Of a stretch of DNA of 64,000 nucleotides, positions 25,343-35,449 are shown piece by piece. Position 1 is the stretch's first letter. The number at the start of each line of letters is the position of its first letter. The notes beneath the pieces were generated by a model, which saw nothing but the letters and a program-made list of their open reading frames with translations, searched no databases and was not told the origin of the DNA. The stretch is from Niallia circulans (lineage in GTDB: Bacteria; Bacillota; Bacilli; Bacillales; Cytobacillaceae). The position numbers were made by a program, and so were the translations under genes. The stretch lies in the NCBI RefSeq assembly GCF_007273535.1, contig NZ_RIBP01000004.1, forward strand, positions 2,580,001 through 2,644,000, written 5' to 3'.

Positions 25343-25430
25343 ACAAGTTAATAAAACGTGTTGGAGATAAGGAGATGCACACAGATTTTCACATTTATTG
25401 TGATATATTTCTGTTGTGCCCTCCTTTTTT
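25343..25430 (+). promoter_or_regulatory. GlpP-controlled leader terminator of glpFK
   Basis: The leader begins with ACAAGTTAATAAAACGT (25343-25359), then GGAGATAAGGAGA, and forms a terminator with AAGGAG-TGCACA(C)AG / CTGTTGTGC-CTCCTT and TTTTTT at 25425-25430. The first motif recurs in the glpD leader, so it is a likely GlpP recognition element. Confidence 0.8.
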
Positions 25431-25474
25431 GCTGTTTTATAAACTTATTGTTTTTTAGAAAAGGGGGAGTATTA

Positions 25475-26293
25475 ATGTCTGCGTTTTTAGGTGAACTTAT
25501 TGGTACAATGATTTTAATCGTTTTTGGGGGAGGAGTAGTTGCTGGTAGCAATTTAAAGAAAACGTTTTCTAATAATAGCGGGTGGATTGTTATTACAATT
25601 GCTTGGGGCTTAGCTGTTACGATGGGAGTCTTTGCAGTTGGCAGTATCAGTGGAGCACATCTTAACCCTGCAGTAACTATCGCACTTGCGATAACTGGCG
25701 ATTTTGCATGGAATCAAGTGCCTGAATATATCATAGCTCAAATGCTTGGTGCGTTTATTGGAGCAGTTATTGTATACTTACATTATTTACCACATTGGAA
25801 AGCAACTGATGATAAAGGAGCTAAGTTAGGCGTATTTGCAACAGGTCCAGCTATTCCACATACTTTTTCCAATCTGCTTGGAGAATTAATCGGTACTTTC
25901 ATGCTTGTTCTAGGCTTGCTTTTCATTGGTGCAACAACATTTACAGATGGCTTAAATCCGATGGCAGTCGGTTTACTAATAGTAGTGATCGGTATGTCTC
26001 TTGGGGGCACAACTGGCTATGCTATCAACCCGGCAAGGGATTTAGGACCACGTATTGCTCACGCGTTGCTTCCGATTGTAGGTAAAGGGGATTCTAACTG
26101 GAAATATGCTTGGATTCCAGTCGTTGGACCAGTCTTAGGTGGAGGGTTGGCAGCAGTATTTTACCAATATTTCTATAAAGGAACAATTTCCAGCTATTTT
26201 TGGCCGGTTGTCATCGTTAGCATAGTGATATTAGGGTTTGCGTTTTTTGCAACAAAAAGCAACAATTCTATTAAAATGAAAAATGCAGCTTAA
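25475..26293 (+). CDS. glpF: Glycerol facilitator (aquaglyceroporin)
   Basis: 272 residues from MSAFLGELIG; AAGGGGGAG lies 5 nt before. A longer frame to 25358 overlaps the leader terminator and is not coding. MIP fold with six helices and both NPA boxes: SGAHLNPAVTIALAI and GYAINPARDLGPR; the Asp and Arg in the second box mark a glycerol rather than a water pore. Facilitates glycerol entry, trapped by GlpK encoded 56 bp downstream. Confidence 0.96.
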   Translation: MSAFLGELIGTMILIVFGGGVVAGSNLKKTFSNNSGWIVITIAWGLAVTMGVFAVGSISGAHLNPAVTIALAITGDFAWNQVPEYIIAQMLGAFIGAVIVYLHYLPHWKATDDKGAKLGVFATGPAIPHTFSNLLGELIGTFMLVLGLLFIGATTFTDGLNPMAVGLLIVVIGMSLGGTTGYAINPARDLGPRIAHALLPIVGKGDSNWKYAWIPVVGPVLGGGLAAVFYQYFYKGTISSYFWPVVIVSIVILGFAFFATKSNNSIKMKNAA

Positions 26294-26322
26294 TAATAGA
26301 AGGAAATAATATGGTAGACTAG

Positions 26323-27843
<1,521 letters not shown>

Positions 27844-27901
27844 GCTAATACAAATTAATTCTAAATACTATGAATATATATATAATTATGTTATAATAAA
27901 C

Positions 27902-27986
27902 ACAAGTTAATAAAATGTCCGGAGATTTGGAGAGACCACAAAGTCGTTATCACGTATTGGTAATGATTCTTTGTGGTCTCTTTTTT
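27902..27986 (+). promoter_or_regulatory. GlpP-controlled leader terminator of glpD
   Basis: ACAAGTTAATAAAATGT (27902-27918) nearly repeats the glpFK leader motif; then GGAGATTTGGAGA leads into a strong hairpin GAGACCACAAAG / CTTTGTGGTCTC with inner TCGTTA/TAATGA pairing and TTTTTT. A TATAAT at 27892-27897 lies right before it. Confidence 0.85.
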
Positions 27987-28016
27987 GTTGGACATAATTC
28001 TTAGGAGGACATCCAA

Positions 28017-29696
28017 ATGAAAACGAATCGTAATTTCTTAAAAAAACAACTTCAGGAAAACAAATTTGATGTGCTAGTCATTGGTGGAGGAATAACTGGT
28101 GCTGGGATTGCGCTTGATGCAGCAACAAGAGGGATGAATACCGCATTAGTGGAAATGCAGGATTTCTCTGCAGGCACATCAAGCAGATCAACAAAGCTTG
28201 TCCACGGGGGACTTCGCTATTTAAAACAGTTCGAAGTGAAAATGGTAGCAGAGGTTGGTAAGGAAAGAGCGGTCGTTTACGAAAATGGTCCACATGTTAC
28301 AACACCAGAATGGATGCTTCTGCCTTTCCATACAGGCGGCACGTTTGGAAAGTTTACAACGAGTATCGGCTTACGTGTCTATGATTTTCTTGCAGGTGTT
28401 AAGAAAAAGGAAAGAAGAAAAATGTTCACTAAAGATCAGACACTTGCAAAAGAGCCTCTTGTGAAAAAGGAAGGCCTTAAAGGCGGCGGTTATTATGTGG
28501 AATACCGTACAGATGACAGCAGATTAACAATTGAAGTAATGAAGGAAGCAATCGAAAAAGGAGCGACTCCTTTAAACTATACGAAAGTGGAAAAACTGCT
28601 TTATGATAACGAAGGCAAAGTGAATGGAGTATATGTAACAGATGTATTAACTGGAGAAACTTATTCAGTTTTTGCTGATATTGTTGTTAATGCAGCAGGT
28701 CCATGGGTGGACACTATTAGAGAAAAGGATGGCAGCAAAAAAGGGAAAACTTTGCAGATGACAAAAGGTGTGCATATCGTCATTGACCAATCTGTATTTC
28801 CGTTAAAACAAGCCATTTACTTTGATACACCAGACGGAAGAATGGTATTTGCGATTCCAAGGAACAATAAGGCCTATGTTGGAACAACAGATACCTTCTA
28901 TAAGGAAGATCCAGTGAACCCTGCGATGACAGTGGAGGACCGCACATATATTCTTAATGCGATTAAATATATGTTCCCGGCAGTCAATCTAACAGAAAAT
29001 GATGTAGAATCAAGCTGGGCTGGAGTTAGGCCATTAATTTTGGAGGATGGAAAGGACCCATCAGAAATCTCAAGGAAGGATGAGATTTGGGTATCAGATT
29101 CTGGACTTGTGACAATCGCTGGAGGTAAGTTGACTGGCTATCGTAAAATGGCAGAAACAGTCCTTGAAATTGTTGGTAAAAAATTAACAGAAAAAGGCAG
29201 TAGCTTTAGTGGCTGTCAAACAAAGCATTTGCCGATATCAGGAGGAAAAGTTGGTGGTTCAGCCAACTTTGAAAGCTATATAGAACGAATTATTCCAGAA
29301 GGCATAAATGCTGGCTTAACAAGAGAAGACGCTGCCGCGATTGCGAAAATGTACGGAAGCAACGCACCAGACATTTTCAACCTAGTTGCGGAAAAGAAAG
29401 CAGCAGCACAACAGTCTAACTTACCTGTCCTACTTTGGGCGAAGATCCACTATGCGATGCAGCGCGAACTCGCAATGACACCGGTCGACGTACTGCTTCG
29501 GAGAACGGGAATGCTCCTGTTTGACATAACAGAAGCATTAAAACATAAAGAAGCTGTTCTTGCATATATGGCAAACTATTACGAATGGGACCAAGCAGAA
29601 CAACAATACCATAAGCAACAACTCGAAAAAGAAATCCAACACGCAACAATTCCAGCAGATTTACAATCAGCAGAACTATTAAATAATATAATGTAA
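28017..29696 (+). CDS. glpD: Aerobic glycerol-3-phosphate dehydrogenase
   Basis: 559 residues, RBS TTAGGAGG. FAD enzyme that oxidises glycerol 3-phosphate to dihydroxyacetone phosphate and feeds quinone. FAD-binding Rossmann VLVIGGGITGAGIALDAATR (residues 19-38), SSRSTKLVHGGLRYL (about 56-70), VGTTDTFYKEDP and WAGVRPLI; C-terminal DAO_C domain with HYAMQRELAMTPVDVLLRRT. Membrane-peripheral. Own promoter and GlpP leader, closed by a terminator. Confidence 0.97.
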   Translation: MKTNRNFLKKQLQENKFDVLVIGGGITGAGIALDAATRGMNTALVEMQDFSAGTSSRSTKLVHGGLRYLKQFEVKMVAEVGKERAVVYENGPHVTTPEWMLLPFHTGGTFGKFTTSIGLRVYDFLAGVKKKERRKMFTKDQTLAKEPLVKKEGLKGGGYYVEYRTDDSRLTIEVMKEAIEKGATPLNYTKVEKLLYDNEGKVNGVYVTDVLTGETYSVFADIVVNAAGPWVDTIREKDGSKKGKTLQMTKGVHIVIDQSVFPLKQAIYFDTPDGRMVFAIPRNNKAYVGTTDTFYKEDPVNPAMTVEDRTYILNAIKYMFPAVNLTENDVESSWAGVRPLILEDGKDPSEISRKDEIWVSDSGLVTIAGGKLTGYRKMAETVLEIVGKKLTEKGSSFSGCQTKHLPISGGKVGGSANFESYIERIIPEGINAGLTREDAAAIAKMYGSNAPDIFNLVAEKKAAAQQSNLPVLLWAKIHYAMQRELAMTPVDVLLRRTGMLLFDITEALKHKEAVLAYMANYYEWDQAEQQYHKQQLEKEIQHATIPADLQSAELLNNIM

Positions 29697-29735
29697 CGAA
29701 ATAGATGGTGTGACATTTGAGTTAGTCACGGTTAA

Positions 29736-29775
29736 AAAACTGAACTATTACAGCGATTAATAGTTCAGTTTTTTT
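29736..29775 (+). terminator. Terminator after glpD, GAACTATT-type hairpin
   Basis: ACTGAACTATT / AATAGTTCAGT with 9-nt loop and TTTTTTT. Closely related hairpins recur at 46612 and 51451, each beside an intergenic repeat. Confidence 0.88.
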
Positions 29776-29815
29776 CTTTGTGATTTCTAAACAGAGACAA
29801 TATTGAGAAATATGT

Positions 29816-29905
29816 TGAAATGCAACGGAGGCAAATCGACTCCTGCGGGAAATAGAAGACCCCGCAAAAGCGAGTGTGCGCAGCGCAATGAAACGGACTA
29901 ATCTT
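29816..29905 (+). repeat. Bacillus intergenic repeat, internally deleted copy
   Basis: GAAATGCAACGGAGG, CGACTCCTGCGGGAAATAG, CCCCGCAAAAGCGAG and GCGCAATGAAACGGACTAAT are pieces of the well-known Bacillaceae GC-rich intergenic repeat; compared with the fuller copy at 51.3 kb the middle is missing. Confidence 0.75.
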
Positions 29906-29991
29906 AGGAACATACTCTATTACTATGCTGAAAATCGGGTGTTTTGTTTTTATAATAAAATTATGCCTTTTATTACCGATATACAGCACGG

Positions 29992-30020
29992 TTGACAAAA
30001 TGTAAATAATAGGGTATTCT
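29992..30020 (+). promoter_or_regulatory. Sigma-A promoter of the unassigned RNA
   Basis: TTGACA (29992-29997), 17-bp spacer, TATTCT (30015-30020). Confidence 0.75.
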
Positions 30021-30026
30021 ATTACT

Positions 30027-30474
30027 TGTATGTATTTGAGGCAAGAACGGATTTGAATTATAAAAGTAAAAGATTTTGTGTAAAGTTATGTAGATGCAAA
30101 CCAACCAGGAACAGTTGAAAAACAGAATAAACACCACTTTAACAATCTTCTCCAAAAATCACATTAAAAATAATCTCTCATATGCGGATTAACCCTTCCA
30201 AAAATTATTCTCAGTTAATGTTATTTTTGCCGCCGTTCTAACTGATAGAACCTAAATTCACACTGGCACGGCCTCGGAGCCGTAAGGATGAAAGAGAGGT
30301 AGGGCTTTCATTGTTTTAGGCAATGGCACTAATTAGTAGTGCATTCCTTAAATATATGCCAATAAAAGTGCAAGTTTTTACATAGGTCTACTTTCTTCAT
30401 ATAATAATGAACAAAGATCTATTGCAGCACTCACCACTGGGCATCTCCTGAATTAACAGGAGATGCCCTTTTTT
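30027..30474 (+). ncRNA. Structured transcript of unknown class upstream of folD
   Basis: From the promoter at 29992 to a perfect terminator (GGGCATCTCCTG / CAGGAGATGCCC, TTTTTT, 30439-30474) there is no convincing ORF but several hairpins: GTTCTA-ACTGA-TAGAAC (30235-30251), ACGGC-CTCGGA-GCCGT (30268-30283), ATGAAAG / CTTTCAT (30288-30311) and GCACTA-ATTAG-TAGTGC (30326-30342). CCTAAA (30251-30256) can pair with TTTAGG (30315-30320) to close a junction over two of them. It does not match the RFN, T-box, SAM, lysine, TPP, purine, c-di-AMP, M-box or THF consensus as I know them. It may be a stand-alone sRNA or an upstream leader. Ends are approximate. Confidence 0.55.
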
Positions 30475-30529
30475 CATGTCGAAACTTGTTTTCATAAAAT
30501 GAGAGCTATGTTATTATTACCTAGTAAAT

Positions 30530-30622
30530 AGATTCGTTTCGCAGTGACTGACGACAATAATGGAATAAACCATATGGGAGCTGTGAAAGGTGTATAGCCG
30601 GTCGTCTGGGCAAAAGGTGATA
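30530..30622 (+). promoter_or_regulatory. ZTP riboswitch (pfl motif) of folD
   Basis: Conserved blocks AGTGACTGACGACA, TGGAATAAACCA, GGGAGCTGTG and the pseudoknot-side GCCGGTCGTCTGGGCA are in the right order. It senses ZTP/ZMP, the signal of low 10-formyl-THF, and turns on one-carbon genes such as folD. AAAGGTGATAAACCTTT (30614-30630) may be the short expression hairpin. Confidence 0.88.
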
Positions 30623-30655
30623 AACCTTTCTAACACAATACCTGGAGGGATATAC

Positions 30656-31492
30656 ATGTCTGAGAAAGTTATTTTAGATGGAAATGTAGTAGCAAACACA
30701 GTAAAGGAAGAATTGAAAAGCAGAATCGAAGCATTAAAGACAAAAGGCATTACACCTTGTCTTGCAACAATTCTTGTTGGAGAAGATCCATCTTCCGCTA
30801 CTTATGTACGCATGAAAGGTAATGCGTGTGCTAAGCTTGGTATTGACAGCAGAAAAATCCATTTAGACAAAGAGACAACAACAGAACAGTTGCTTGAAAC
30901 AATTCAATCGTTAAATGAAGACAGTAACGTACATGGAATTTTGCTTCAGCATCCTGTACCTGACCATATTGATGAAAGAAAGGCATTTGAAACAATTGCG
31001 ATAGATAAGGACGTTGATGGTGTAACGAGCCTAGGATACGGACAAACAGCTTTAGGCTTCGGAAGATACCCATCCTGTACACCTGCTGCAATACTGAAAA
31101 TAATGGAGCATTATGGTATTGACGCTAGCGGAAAGCATGCAGTCGTTGTTGGCAGAAGTCCAATTCTTGGTAAGCCAGTATCAGCATTGCTATTAAATGA
31201 AGATGCAACGGTAACAACTTGTCATTCTCGCACTAAAAATTTGGCTGAGCATGTCAAACAGGCTGATATTGTTGTTGCTGCAGTTGGTAAGCCGAATTTC
31301 ATTCAAGGTGACTGGATTAAGCCAGGCGCTGTTATCCTTGATGCAGGCTATAATAAAGGTAATGTCGGGGATGTTGATTACGAAGCATGTCTTGCAAATG
31401 CTTCAGCAATTACTCCAGTGCCAGGCGGTGTAGGTCCTGTAACAATCAGCATGCTTTTAAAGCATACAGTGGATTCAGCAGAGGCAAATTAA
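30656..31492 (+). CDS. folD: Bifunctional methylene-THF dehydrogenase / cyclohydrolase
   Basis: 278 residues from MSEKVILDGN, RBS TGGAGGG; the frame upstream of this Met runs through the riboswitch. It makes 10-formyl-THF from 5,10-methylene-THF with NADP. Catalytic YVRMKGNACAKLGI (Tyr-Lys pair, about residues 45-58), GILLQHPVPDHID, KDVDGVTSLGYG, and the Rossmann VVVGRSPILGKPVSALLL plus PVPGGVGPVTISMLL. Normal length. Confidence 0.97.
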   Translation: MSEKVILDGNVVANTVKEELKSRIEALKTKGITPCLATILVGEDPSSATYVRMKGNACAKLGIDSRKIHLDKETTTEQLLETIQSLNEDSNVHGILLQHPVPDHIDERKAFETIAIDKDVDGVTSLGYGQTALGFGRYPSCTPAAILKIMEHYGIDASGKHAVVVGRSPILGKPVSALLLNEDATVTTCHSRTKNLAEHVKQADIVVAAVGKPNFIQGDWIKPGAVILDAGYNKGNVGDVDYEACLANASAITPVPGGVGPVTISMLLKHTVDSAEAN

Positions 31493-31501
31493 AAAAGTTA
31501 A

Positions 31502-31530
31502 TTGACAAAAGTCGATATTGAAGATATGAT
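31502..31530 (+). promoter_or_regulatory. Sigma-A promoter of the first csp gene
   Basis: TTGACA (31502-31507), 17-bp spacer, TATGAT (31525-31530), giving a 5' UTR of about 150 nt, typical of cold-shock mRNAs. Confidence 0.85.
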
Positions 31531-31579
31531 GTATATAACGCTTGTAAGTTCGGTATATGTTTTTTAAGGATTGTTGGTC

Positions 31580-31663
31580 ATGGTTGCACATACAGCCTAT
31601 GTCCGAAAAGGTAGCGATGCTTCACTGATTCCTAAAGATTTATATAAGTTCTTAAAGGTGTAA
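31580..31663 (+). CDS. 27-residue leader ORF upstream of csp
   Basis: ATG with AAGGA 9 nt upstream encodes MVAHTAYVRKGSDASLIPKD followed by LYKFLKV, stopping 21 bp before the csp start. It sits within the long cold-shock leader. Not recognised; it could be a translated leader peptide or only part of a structured UTR. Confidence 0.4.
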   Translation: MVAHTAYVRKGSDASLIPKDLYKFLKV

Positions 31664-31684
31664 CACAATTTTGGAGGTTTTACA

Positions 31685-31885
31685 ATGAACACAGGTAAAG
31701 TAAAATGGTTTAATGCAGAAAAAGGTTTCGGTTTCATCGAGTCTACTGAAGGACAAGACGTATTCGTTCACTTCTCCGCTATCCAATCAGAAGGTTTCAA
31801 AACTTTAGAAGAAGGCCAAGAAGTAACTTTCGAAATCGTTGAAGGTAACCGTGGACCTCAAGCTTCTAACGTAAACAAAGCTTAA
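31685..31885 (+). CDS. Cold shock protein, CspB-like
   Basis: 66 residues, RBS TTGGAGG. Five-stranded OB-fold RNA chaperone with RNP1 KGFGFIE (residues 13-19) and RNP2 VFVHFSAI (about 26-33); GKVKWFN start. It binds single-stranded RNA and acts as antiterminator and translation aid in the cold. The mRNA has a long 5' leader and its own terminator. Highly like the second copy at 33.8 kb. Confidence 0.96.
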   Translation: MNTGKVKWFNAEKGFGFIESTEGQDVFVHFSAIQSEGFKTLEEGQEVTFEIVEGNRGPQASNVNKA

Positions 31886-31898
31886 TAATTTTTAGATT

Positions 31899-31935
31899 AA
31901 AGGTGATGCCTTTCCTTAATGCATCACCTTTTTTT
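31899..31935 (+). terminator. Terminator after first csp
   Basis: AAAGGTGATGC / GCATCACCTTT, 11-nt loop, then TTTT. Confidence 0.9.
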
Positions 31936-32216
31936 AGTGTAGTACGCTATCGCTCCACAATCCCAATCATTTTCATCAGGAATTTAAATCCCCTAATACT
32001 TTTTCAAGAATGTTTTGGAACATGAAAAAAAGTGAATGGAAGTGGAGAGTATATATTTATCAATAATTATACAAAGCTCTTGCTCCAATATTTTTCAAGA
32101 TTAAATTATTTAAATGCCTACCAACTTGGGTAAAATAGGCTAAGGTATCCCAATGGACTACCAGCATTCTTTATAAGTATTTAAGGCAATGAGCACTAAC
32201 GAAGGAGGAAAAAGTA

Positions 32217-33686
32217 TTGACGACTTTTTCAGATTTTAATTTAAGCAGCAGTTTAGAAAAAGCATTATCCAATATGGGTTTTGAAGAACCAACACCAATT
32301 CAAGCACAGGCGATTCCTATTGGTCTTGCTGGTAAAGATATGATCGGACAGGCACAAACAGGAACAGGTAAAACAACAGCATTCGGTGTTCCACTTTTGG
32401 AAAAAATCGAAGTTGGTAAAGCTGTTCAAGGCCTTGTTATCGCGCCAACTAGAGAATTGGCTGTACAGGTTGCAGAAGAACTTAACCGTATCGGTGCAGT
32501 AAAAGGCATCCGTACATTGCCAATCTATGGTGGACAAGATATTAACCGTCAAATCCGCGGATTAAAGAAAAAGCCAGAGATTATCGCAGCAACTCCTGGT
32601 CGTCTTATCGACCATATTGAAAGAAAAACAATTCGTCTGCAAGATACAAAAATGATCGTTTTGGACGAAGCAGATGAAATGCTAAATATGGGCTTCATCG
32701 AAGATATCGAAAGAATCTTGAGTGAAACACCAAAAACACGTCAAACTTTACTTTTCTCAGCAACAATGCCAAAAAGAATTCAATCATTGGCAGAGCGCTT
32801 CATGGTGGAGCCAGAGCTTGTTAAGGTTAAAGCGAAAGAAATGACTGTTACAAATATTGAACAACACTATATCGAGCTGCAAGAACGCCAAAAGTTTGAT
32901 GTACTATGCAGTCTTCTTGATATCCAATCACCAGATCTTGCGATTGTTTTCGGAAGAACGAAAAAACGTGTTGATGAAGTAGTTGAAGGTTTAATTAAAC
33001 GTGGATATTCTGCTGAAGGAATCCATGGTGATATTCCACAAGGGAAAAGGGATCAAGTAATCCGCCGTTTCAAGGAGCAAACAATTGATATCATGGTAGC
33101 AACAGATGTAGCTGCTCGCGGATTGGATATTAGCGGTGTAACTCATGTTTACAACTTTGATATTCCACAAGACCCTGAAAGCTATGTTCACCGTATTGGT
33201 CGTACTGGCCGTGCAGGTAAAAAAGGTTATGCAGTAACATTAGTATCTCCAAGAGAATTGGATCACCTTCGCATCATTGAAAATGTTACGAAGAAAAAAA
33301 TGGTGAAAAACCCAATTCCATCAACTACAGATGTATTGGCAGGAAACCAACAGGCAACAATCAACAAAATCCAAAAAACAGTTGAAGAAAACCAATTCGC
33401 AGAATATAAGCGTCTTGCGGAAACTTTGCTGGAAGAAACAGATTCTGTTACATTGCTTGCAAGTGCATTAAAGCTTCTAACAAAAGAGCCGGATGCAACG
33501 CCAGTTAAATTGACTGCTGTTGAACCGCTTCGTTCTAAAAAGCCGAAAGGTGACCGTTCTGGCGGAGGACGTCGTCGTAGTGGTGACAGAGGCGGACGCG
33601 GATATGATCGCAACCGTGGCGGTGGCAACGGCAACGGCGGCGGCGGAGAAAGAAGAAGCAGAAACAGAAATAGAAGCAGAGACTAA
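32217..33686 (+). CDS. cshA: DEAD-box RNA helicase CshA
   Basis: 489 residues, TTG start after AAGGAGGAA. Q motif ([15 protein letters not shown]), Walker A AQTGTGKT (46-53), [32 protein letters not shown]. The C-terminus is a basic Gly/Arg tail (about 440-489: [18 protein letters not shown]) for RNA binding. CshA unwinds mRNA in the degradosome and helps ribosome assembly in the cold. It lies between two csp genes and no terminator is seen between it and the second one. Confidence 0.96.
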   Translation: MTTFSDFNLSSSLEKALSNMGFEEPTPIQAQAIPIGLAGKDMIGQAQTGTGKTTAFGVPLLEKIEVGKAVQGLVIAPTRELAVQVAEELNRIGAVKGIRTLPIYGGQDINRQIRGLKKKPEIIAATPGRLIDHIERKTIRLQDTKMIVLDEADEMLNMGFIEDIERILSETPKTRQTLLFSATMPKRIQSLAERFMVEPELVKVKAKEMTVTNIEQHYIELQERQKFDVLCSLLDIQSPDLAIVFGRTKKRVDEVVEGLIKRGYSAEGIHGDIPQGKRDQVIRRFKEQTIDIMVATDVAARGLDISGVTHVYNFDIPQDPESYVHRIGRTGRAGKKGYAVTLVSPRELDHLRIIENVTKKKMVKNPIPSTTDVLAGNQQATINKIQKTVEENQFAEYKRLAETLLEETDSVTLLASALKLLTKEPDATPVKLTAVEPLRSKKPKGDRSGGGRRRSGDRGGRGYDRNRGGGNGNGGGGERRSRNRNRSRD

Positions 33687-33791
33687 AAAAATATTTCTGG
33701 ATTATGTTTAATTTTTCTTCAAAATGGTTAAAATGTACAAATGAAGGATATAAATGTATATCCTGGTTATTTAAATCTAGGAGGCAATAAA

Positions 33792-33992
33792 ATGGCAACA
33801 GGTAAAGTAAAATGGTTTAACTCAGAAAAAGGTTTTGGATTTATCGAAGTAGAAGGTGGAGATGATGTATTCGTACATTTTTCTGCAATTCAAACAGACG
33901 GTTTCAAAACATTAGATGAAGGTCAAGAAGTTAACTTTGATATTGAAGATGGCGCACGTGGCCCACAAGCTGTTAACGTAACGAAACTTTAA
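33792..33992 (+). CDS. Cold shock protein, second copy
   Basis: 66 residues from [20 protein letters not shown]; the longer frame from 33741 overlaps a leader hairpin (GGATATA-AATG-TATATCC, 33746-33763). RNP1 KGFGFIE and RNP2 VFVHFSAI are present, and the C-terminal half is more acidic ([16 protein letters not shown]). RNA chaperone. 105 bp after cshA with no terminator between, so cotranscription is likely. Confidence 0.95.
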   Translation: MATGKVKWFNSEKGFGFIEVEGGDDVFVHFSAIQTDGFKTLDEGQEVNFDIEDGARGPQAVNVTKL

Positions 33993-34005
33993 TATGCTTA
34001 TCTCA

Positions 34006-34035
34006 AAGAACCCTGTATAAACAGGGTTCTTTTTC
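34006..34035 (+). terminator. Terminator after second csp
   Basis: AGAACCCTG / CAGGGTTCT, loop TATAAA, TTTTTC. Confidence 0.9.
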
Positions 34036-34122
34036 GCATTGTTCATTTTTTAGGCTAATGTTTTTTGTGAAATGGACAAAGTCTGTTACAATTAAGGCTG
34101 ATTAAGAAAGAGGTGCTTATAT

Positions 34123-34524
34123 ATGAAGGAATATACTGTTGAATTTCATAAGGAAGACGGTATGGATAATATTAACGTCCAAAAATTAAGCGAAGAGGAT
34201 TTCAATCGTGTCACAAGCGGTGGAACTAGACAGCTGTTTGAGCTTGATACAAATATCGGCTTTTTCATCTATTTTGATGCAGTAGATGAAAATGGCAAAG
34301 AATCTTATTTAGTTCTTCAATATGAAGAGGAGAATGAATCTCCTTCAGCTTGTTATTCATTTGAGTTAAAGGATTTTTATCAATTTATCGCATTGCATTT
34401 GAATGATCTGCAAATTGATGAGGATGAAGAGGAAGAGGCGGATGAACAAGAATTTGGTCCAATTCATTACCTTGCACATTTAATGCATCATATTGTAGAA
34501 GACGGGAAGTCTGTAGAAGTATAA
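34123..34524 (+). CDS. Acidic conserved hypothetical protein
   Basis: 133 residues, RBS AGAGGTG. Very acidic (an Asp/Glu run at about 106-117), no membrane segment or signal. Beta-rich N-terminus (TVEFHKEDGMDNINVQ, IGFFIYFDAVDENGKESYLV) and helical C-terminus (IHYLAHLMHHIVEDG). I do not recognise a family. Its neighbours are cold-shock genes, and the following gene on the other strand is a similarly acidic small protein. Confidence 0.75.
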   Translation: MKEYTVEFHKEDGMDNINVQKLSEEDFNRVTSGGTRQLFELDTNIGFFIYFDAVDENGKESYLVLQYEEENESPSACYSFELKDFYQFIALHLNDLQIDEDEEEEADEQEFGPIHYLAHLMHHIVEDGKSVEV

Positions 34525-34530
34525 GATGAG

Positions 34531-34562
34531 AAAAAGGAGCAGGAATACCCTGCTCCTTTTTA
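34531..34562. terminator. Bidirectional terminator
   Basis: AAAAGGAGCAGG / CCTGCTCCTTTT between convergent genes, A-run left and T-run right. Confidence 0.9.
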
Positions 34563-34568
34563 TGTAGA

Positions 34569-34862
34569 TTAAGCCTCTTCTGATGCGTAGTGACTGCTGC
34601 AAAAGCTGTGGATCTCTTGGAGCTCTTCATCTTCTAATGCAAAGTCTAGGTACTTATCCTGACTGCTGTTATGGAAATGGTAATTTAGTACCTTCATTTC
34701 CTTCTCATCAACGAAAAATAATACTTTCAGCTCAACTGCACCGTCCTCAAACAGCTCATCTTCTTCCTCTTCTTCAAGCTGTAAGATAAATTCATAACGG
34801 TCTCCAGATAAAATACCTGTAGGATCTTGAAGCTTTTCAACTGTGTATTCTGTTATATTCAT
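34569..34862 (-). CDS. Small acidic protein, DUF6509-like
   Basis: 97 residues, RBS GGAGGC. Begins MNITEYTVEKLQDPTGILSG, which I associate with the Bacillus DUF6509 family (sometimes mislabelled pullulanase); this assignment is from memory. Beta-rich domain with a Glu/Asp run at residues 30-38 and a VLFFVDEKEMKVLNYHF strand pair. Cytoplasmic, function unknown. Confidence 0.75.
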   Translation of the reverse strand: MNITEYTVEKLQDPTGILSGDRYEFILQLEEEEEDELFEDGAVELKVLFFVDEKEMKVLNYHFHNSSQDKYLDFALEDEELQEIHSFCSSHYASEEA

Positions 34863-35008
34863 TTGTGTTAGCCTCCTATGTTAGTACTTGCTAGTATTTG
34901 AAAGTATCGGTGAATTTATTGCACACTCGAAAATAATATCATATTGCTTTCAGGATAGCTAATGCTTTTCATTTGAAATGAAATATGTTACTATGAAATA
35001 TTAATTAT

Positions 35009-35036
35009 TTGACTTTTTTTATTAATGTGCTATAAT
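35009..35036 (+). promoter_or_regulatory. Sigma-A promoter of ydjO
   Basis: TTGACT (35009-35014), 16-bp spacer, TATAAT (35031-35036). The resulting leader is about 160 nt and contains the hairpin CTCTGG-CATTGTAT-CCAGAG next to CGGCT / AGCCG, cold-shock-like in length. Confidence 0.75.
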
Positions 35037-35201
35037 TATAAGATAGGTTAAAAGATAGATATGTTTTTTCACTTGTTTTTTAAGATCTAGTCTGTAGATT
35101 TCTTACGTTTACAAGTGATTTTTTATTTTTTATCGGCTCGAACGTACTCTGGCATTGTATCCAGAGCCGAAACAAACAAAAGCTTCATGGAGGTGTTTCA
35201 T

Positions 35202-35411
35202 TTGGCAATGGGTTTTGGCCGGAAGAATAACGAGGAAGTTGTAAAAGAAGAAGTAGTAATTTGGGATTGTGTATCTGAAACATGTAAGTGTTGGTTAAGA
35301 GACAATTTTAAAAGCAGTGAAACACCGAAATGCCCAATTTGCGGCAGTGATATGGCACAAACGACAAGAGAATTACAAGTCGTCAATAATAATAGCATTT
35401 ATTCAAAATAA
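35202..35411 (+). CDS. ydjO: Cold-inducible YdjO-like zinc-ribbon protein
   Basis: 69 residues, TTG start 6 nt after GGAGGTG (a longer upstream frame lies in the leader). Two Cys clusters (WDCVSETCKCW, residues about 21-31, and KCPICGSDM, about 43-51) form a small zinc ribbon. Length and pattern (WxC...C..W.R.NF.S...P.CPxCGS.M) match B. subtilis YdjO, reported as cold-shock inducible. Function unknown, but its place after csp-cshA-csp fits. Confidence 0.85.
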   Translation: MAMGFGRKNNEEVVKEEVVIWDCVSETCKCWLRDNFKSSETPKCPICGSDMAQTTRELQVVNNNSIYSK

Positions 35412-35449
35412 AAAACTAAAATCCTTTTGGATTTTAGTTTTTTTTTTAA
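35408..35449. terminator. Terminator after ydjO
   Basis: AAAAACTAAAATCC / GGATTTTAGTTTTT around TTTT, with further T; usable from both strands. Confidence 0.88.

Noticed and set aside
25358..25474. 39-residue N-terminal extension of GlpF
   Set aside because: It overlaps the GlpP-controlled terminator and lacks an RBS.
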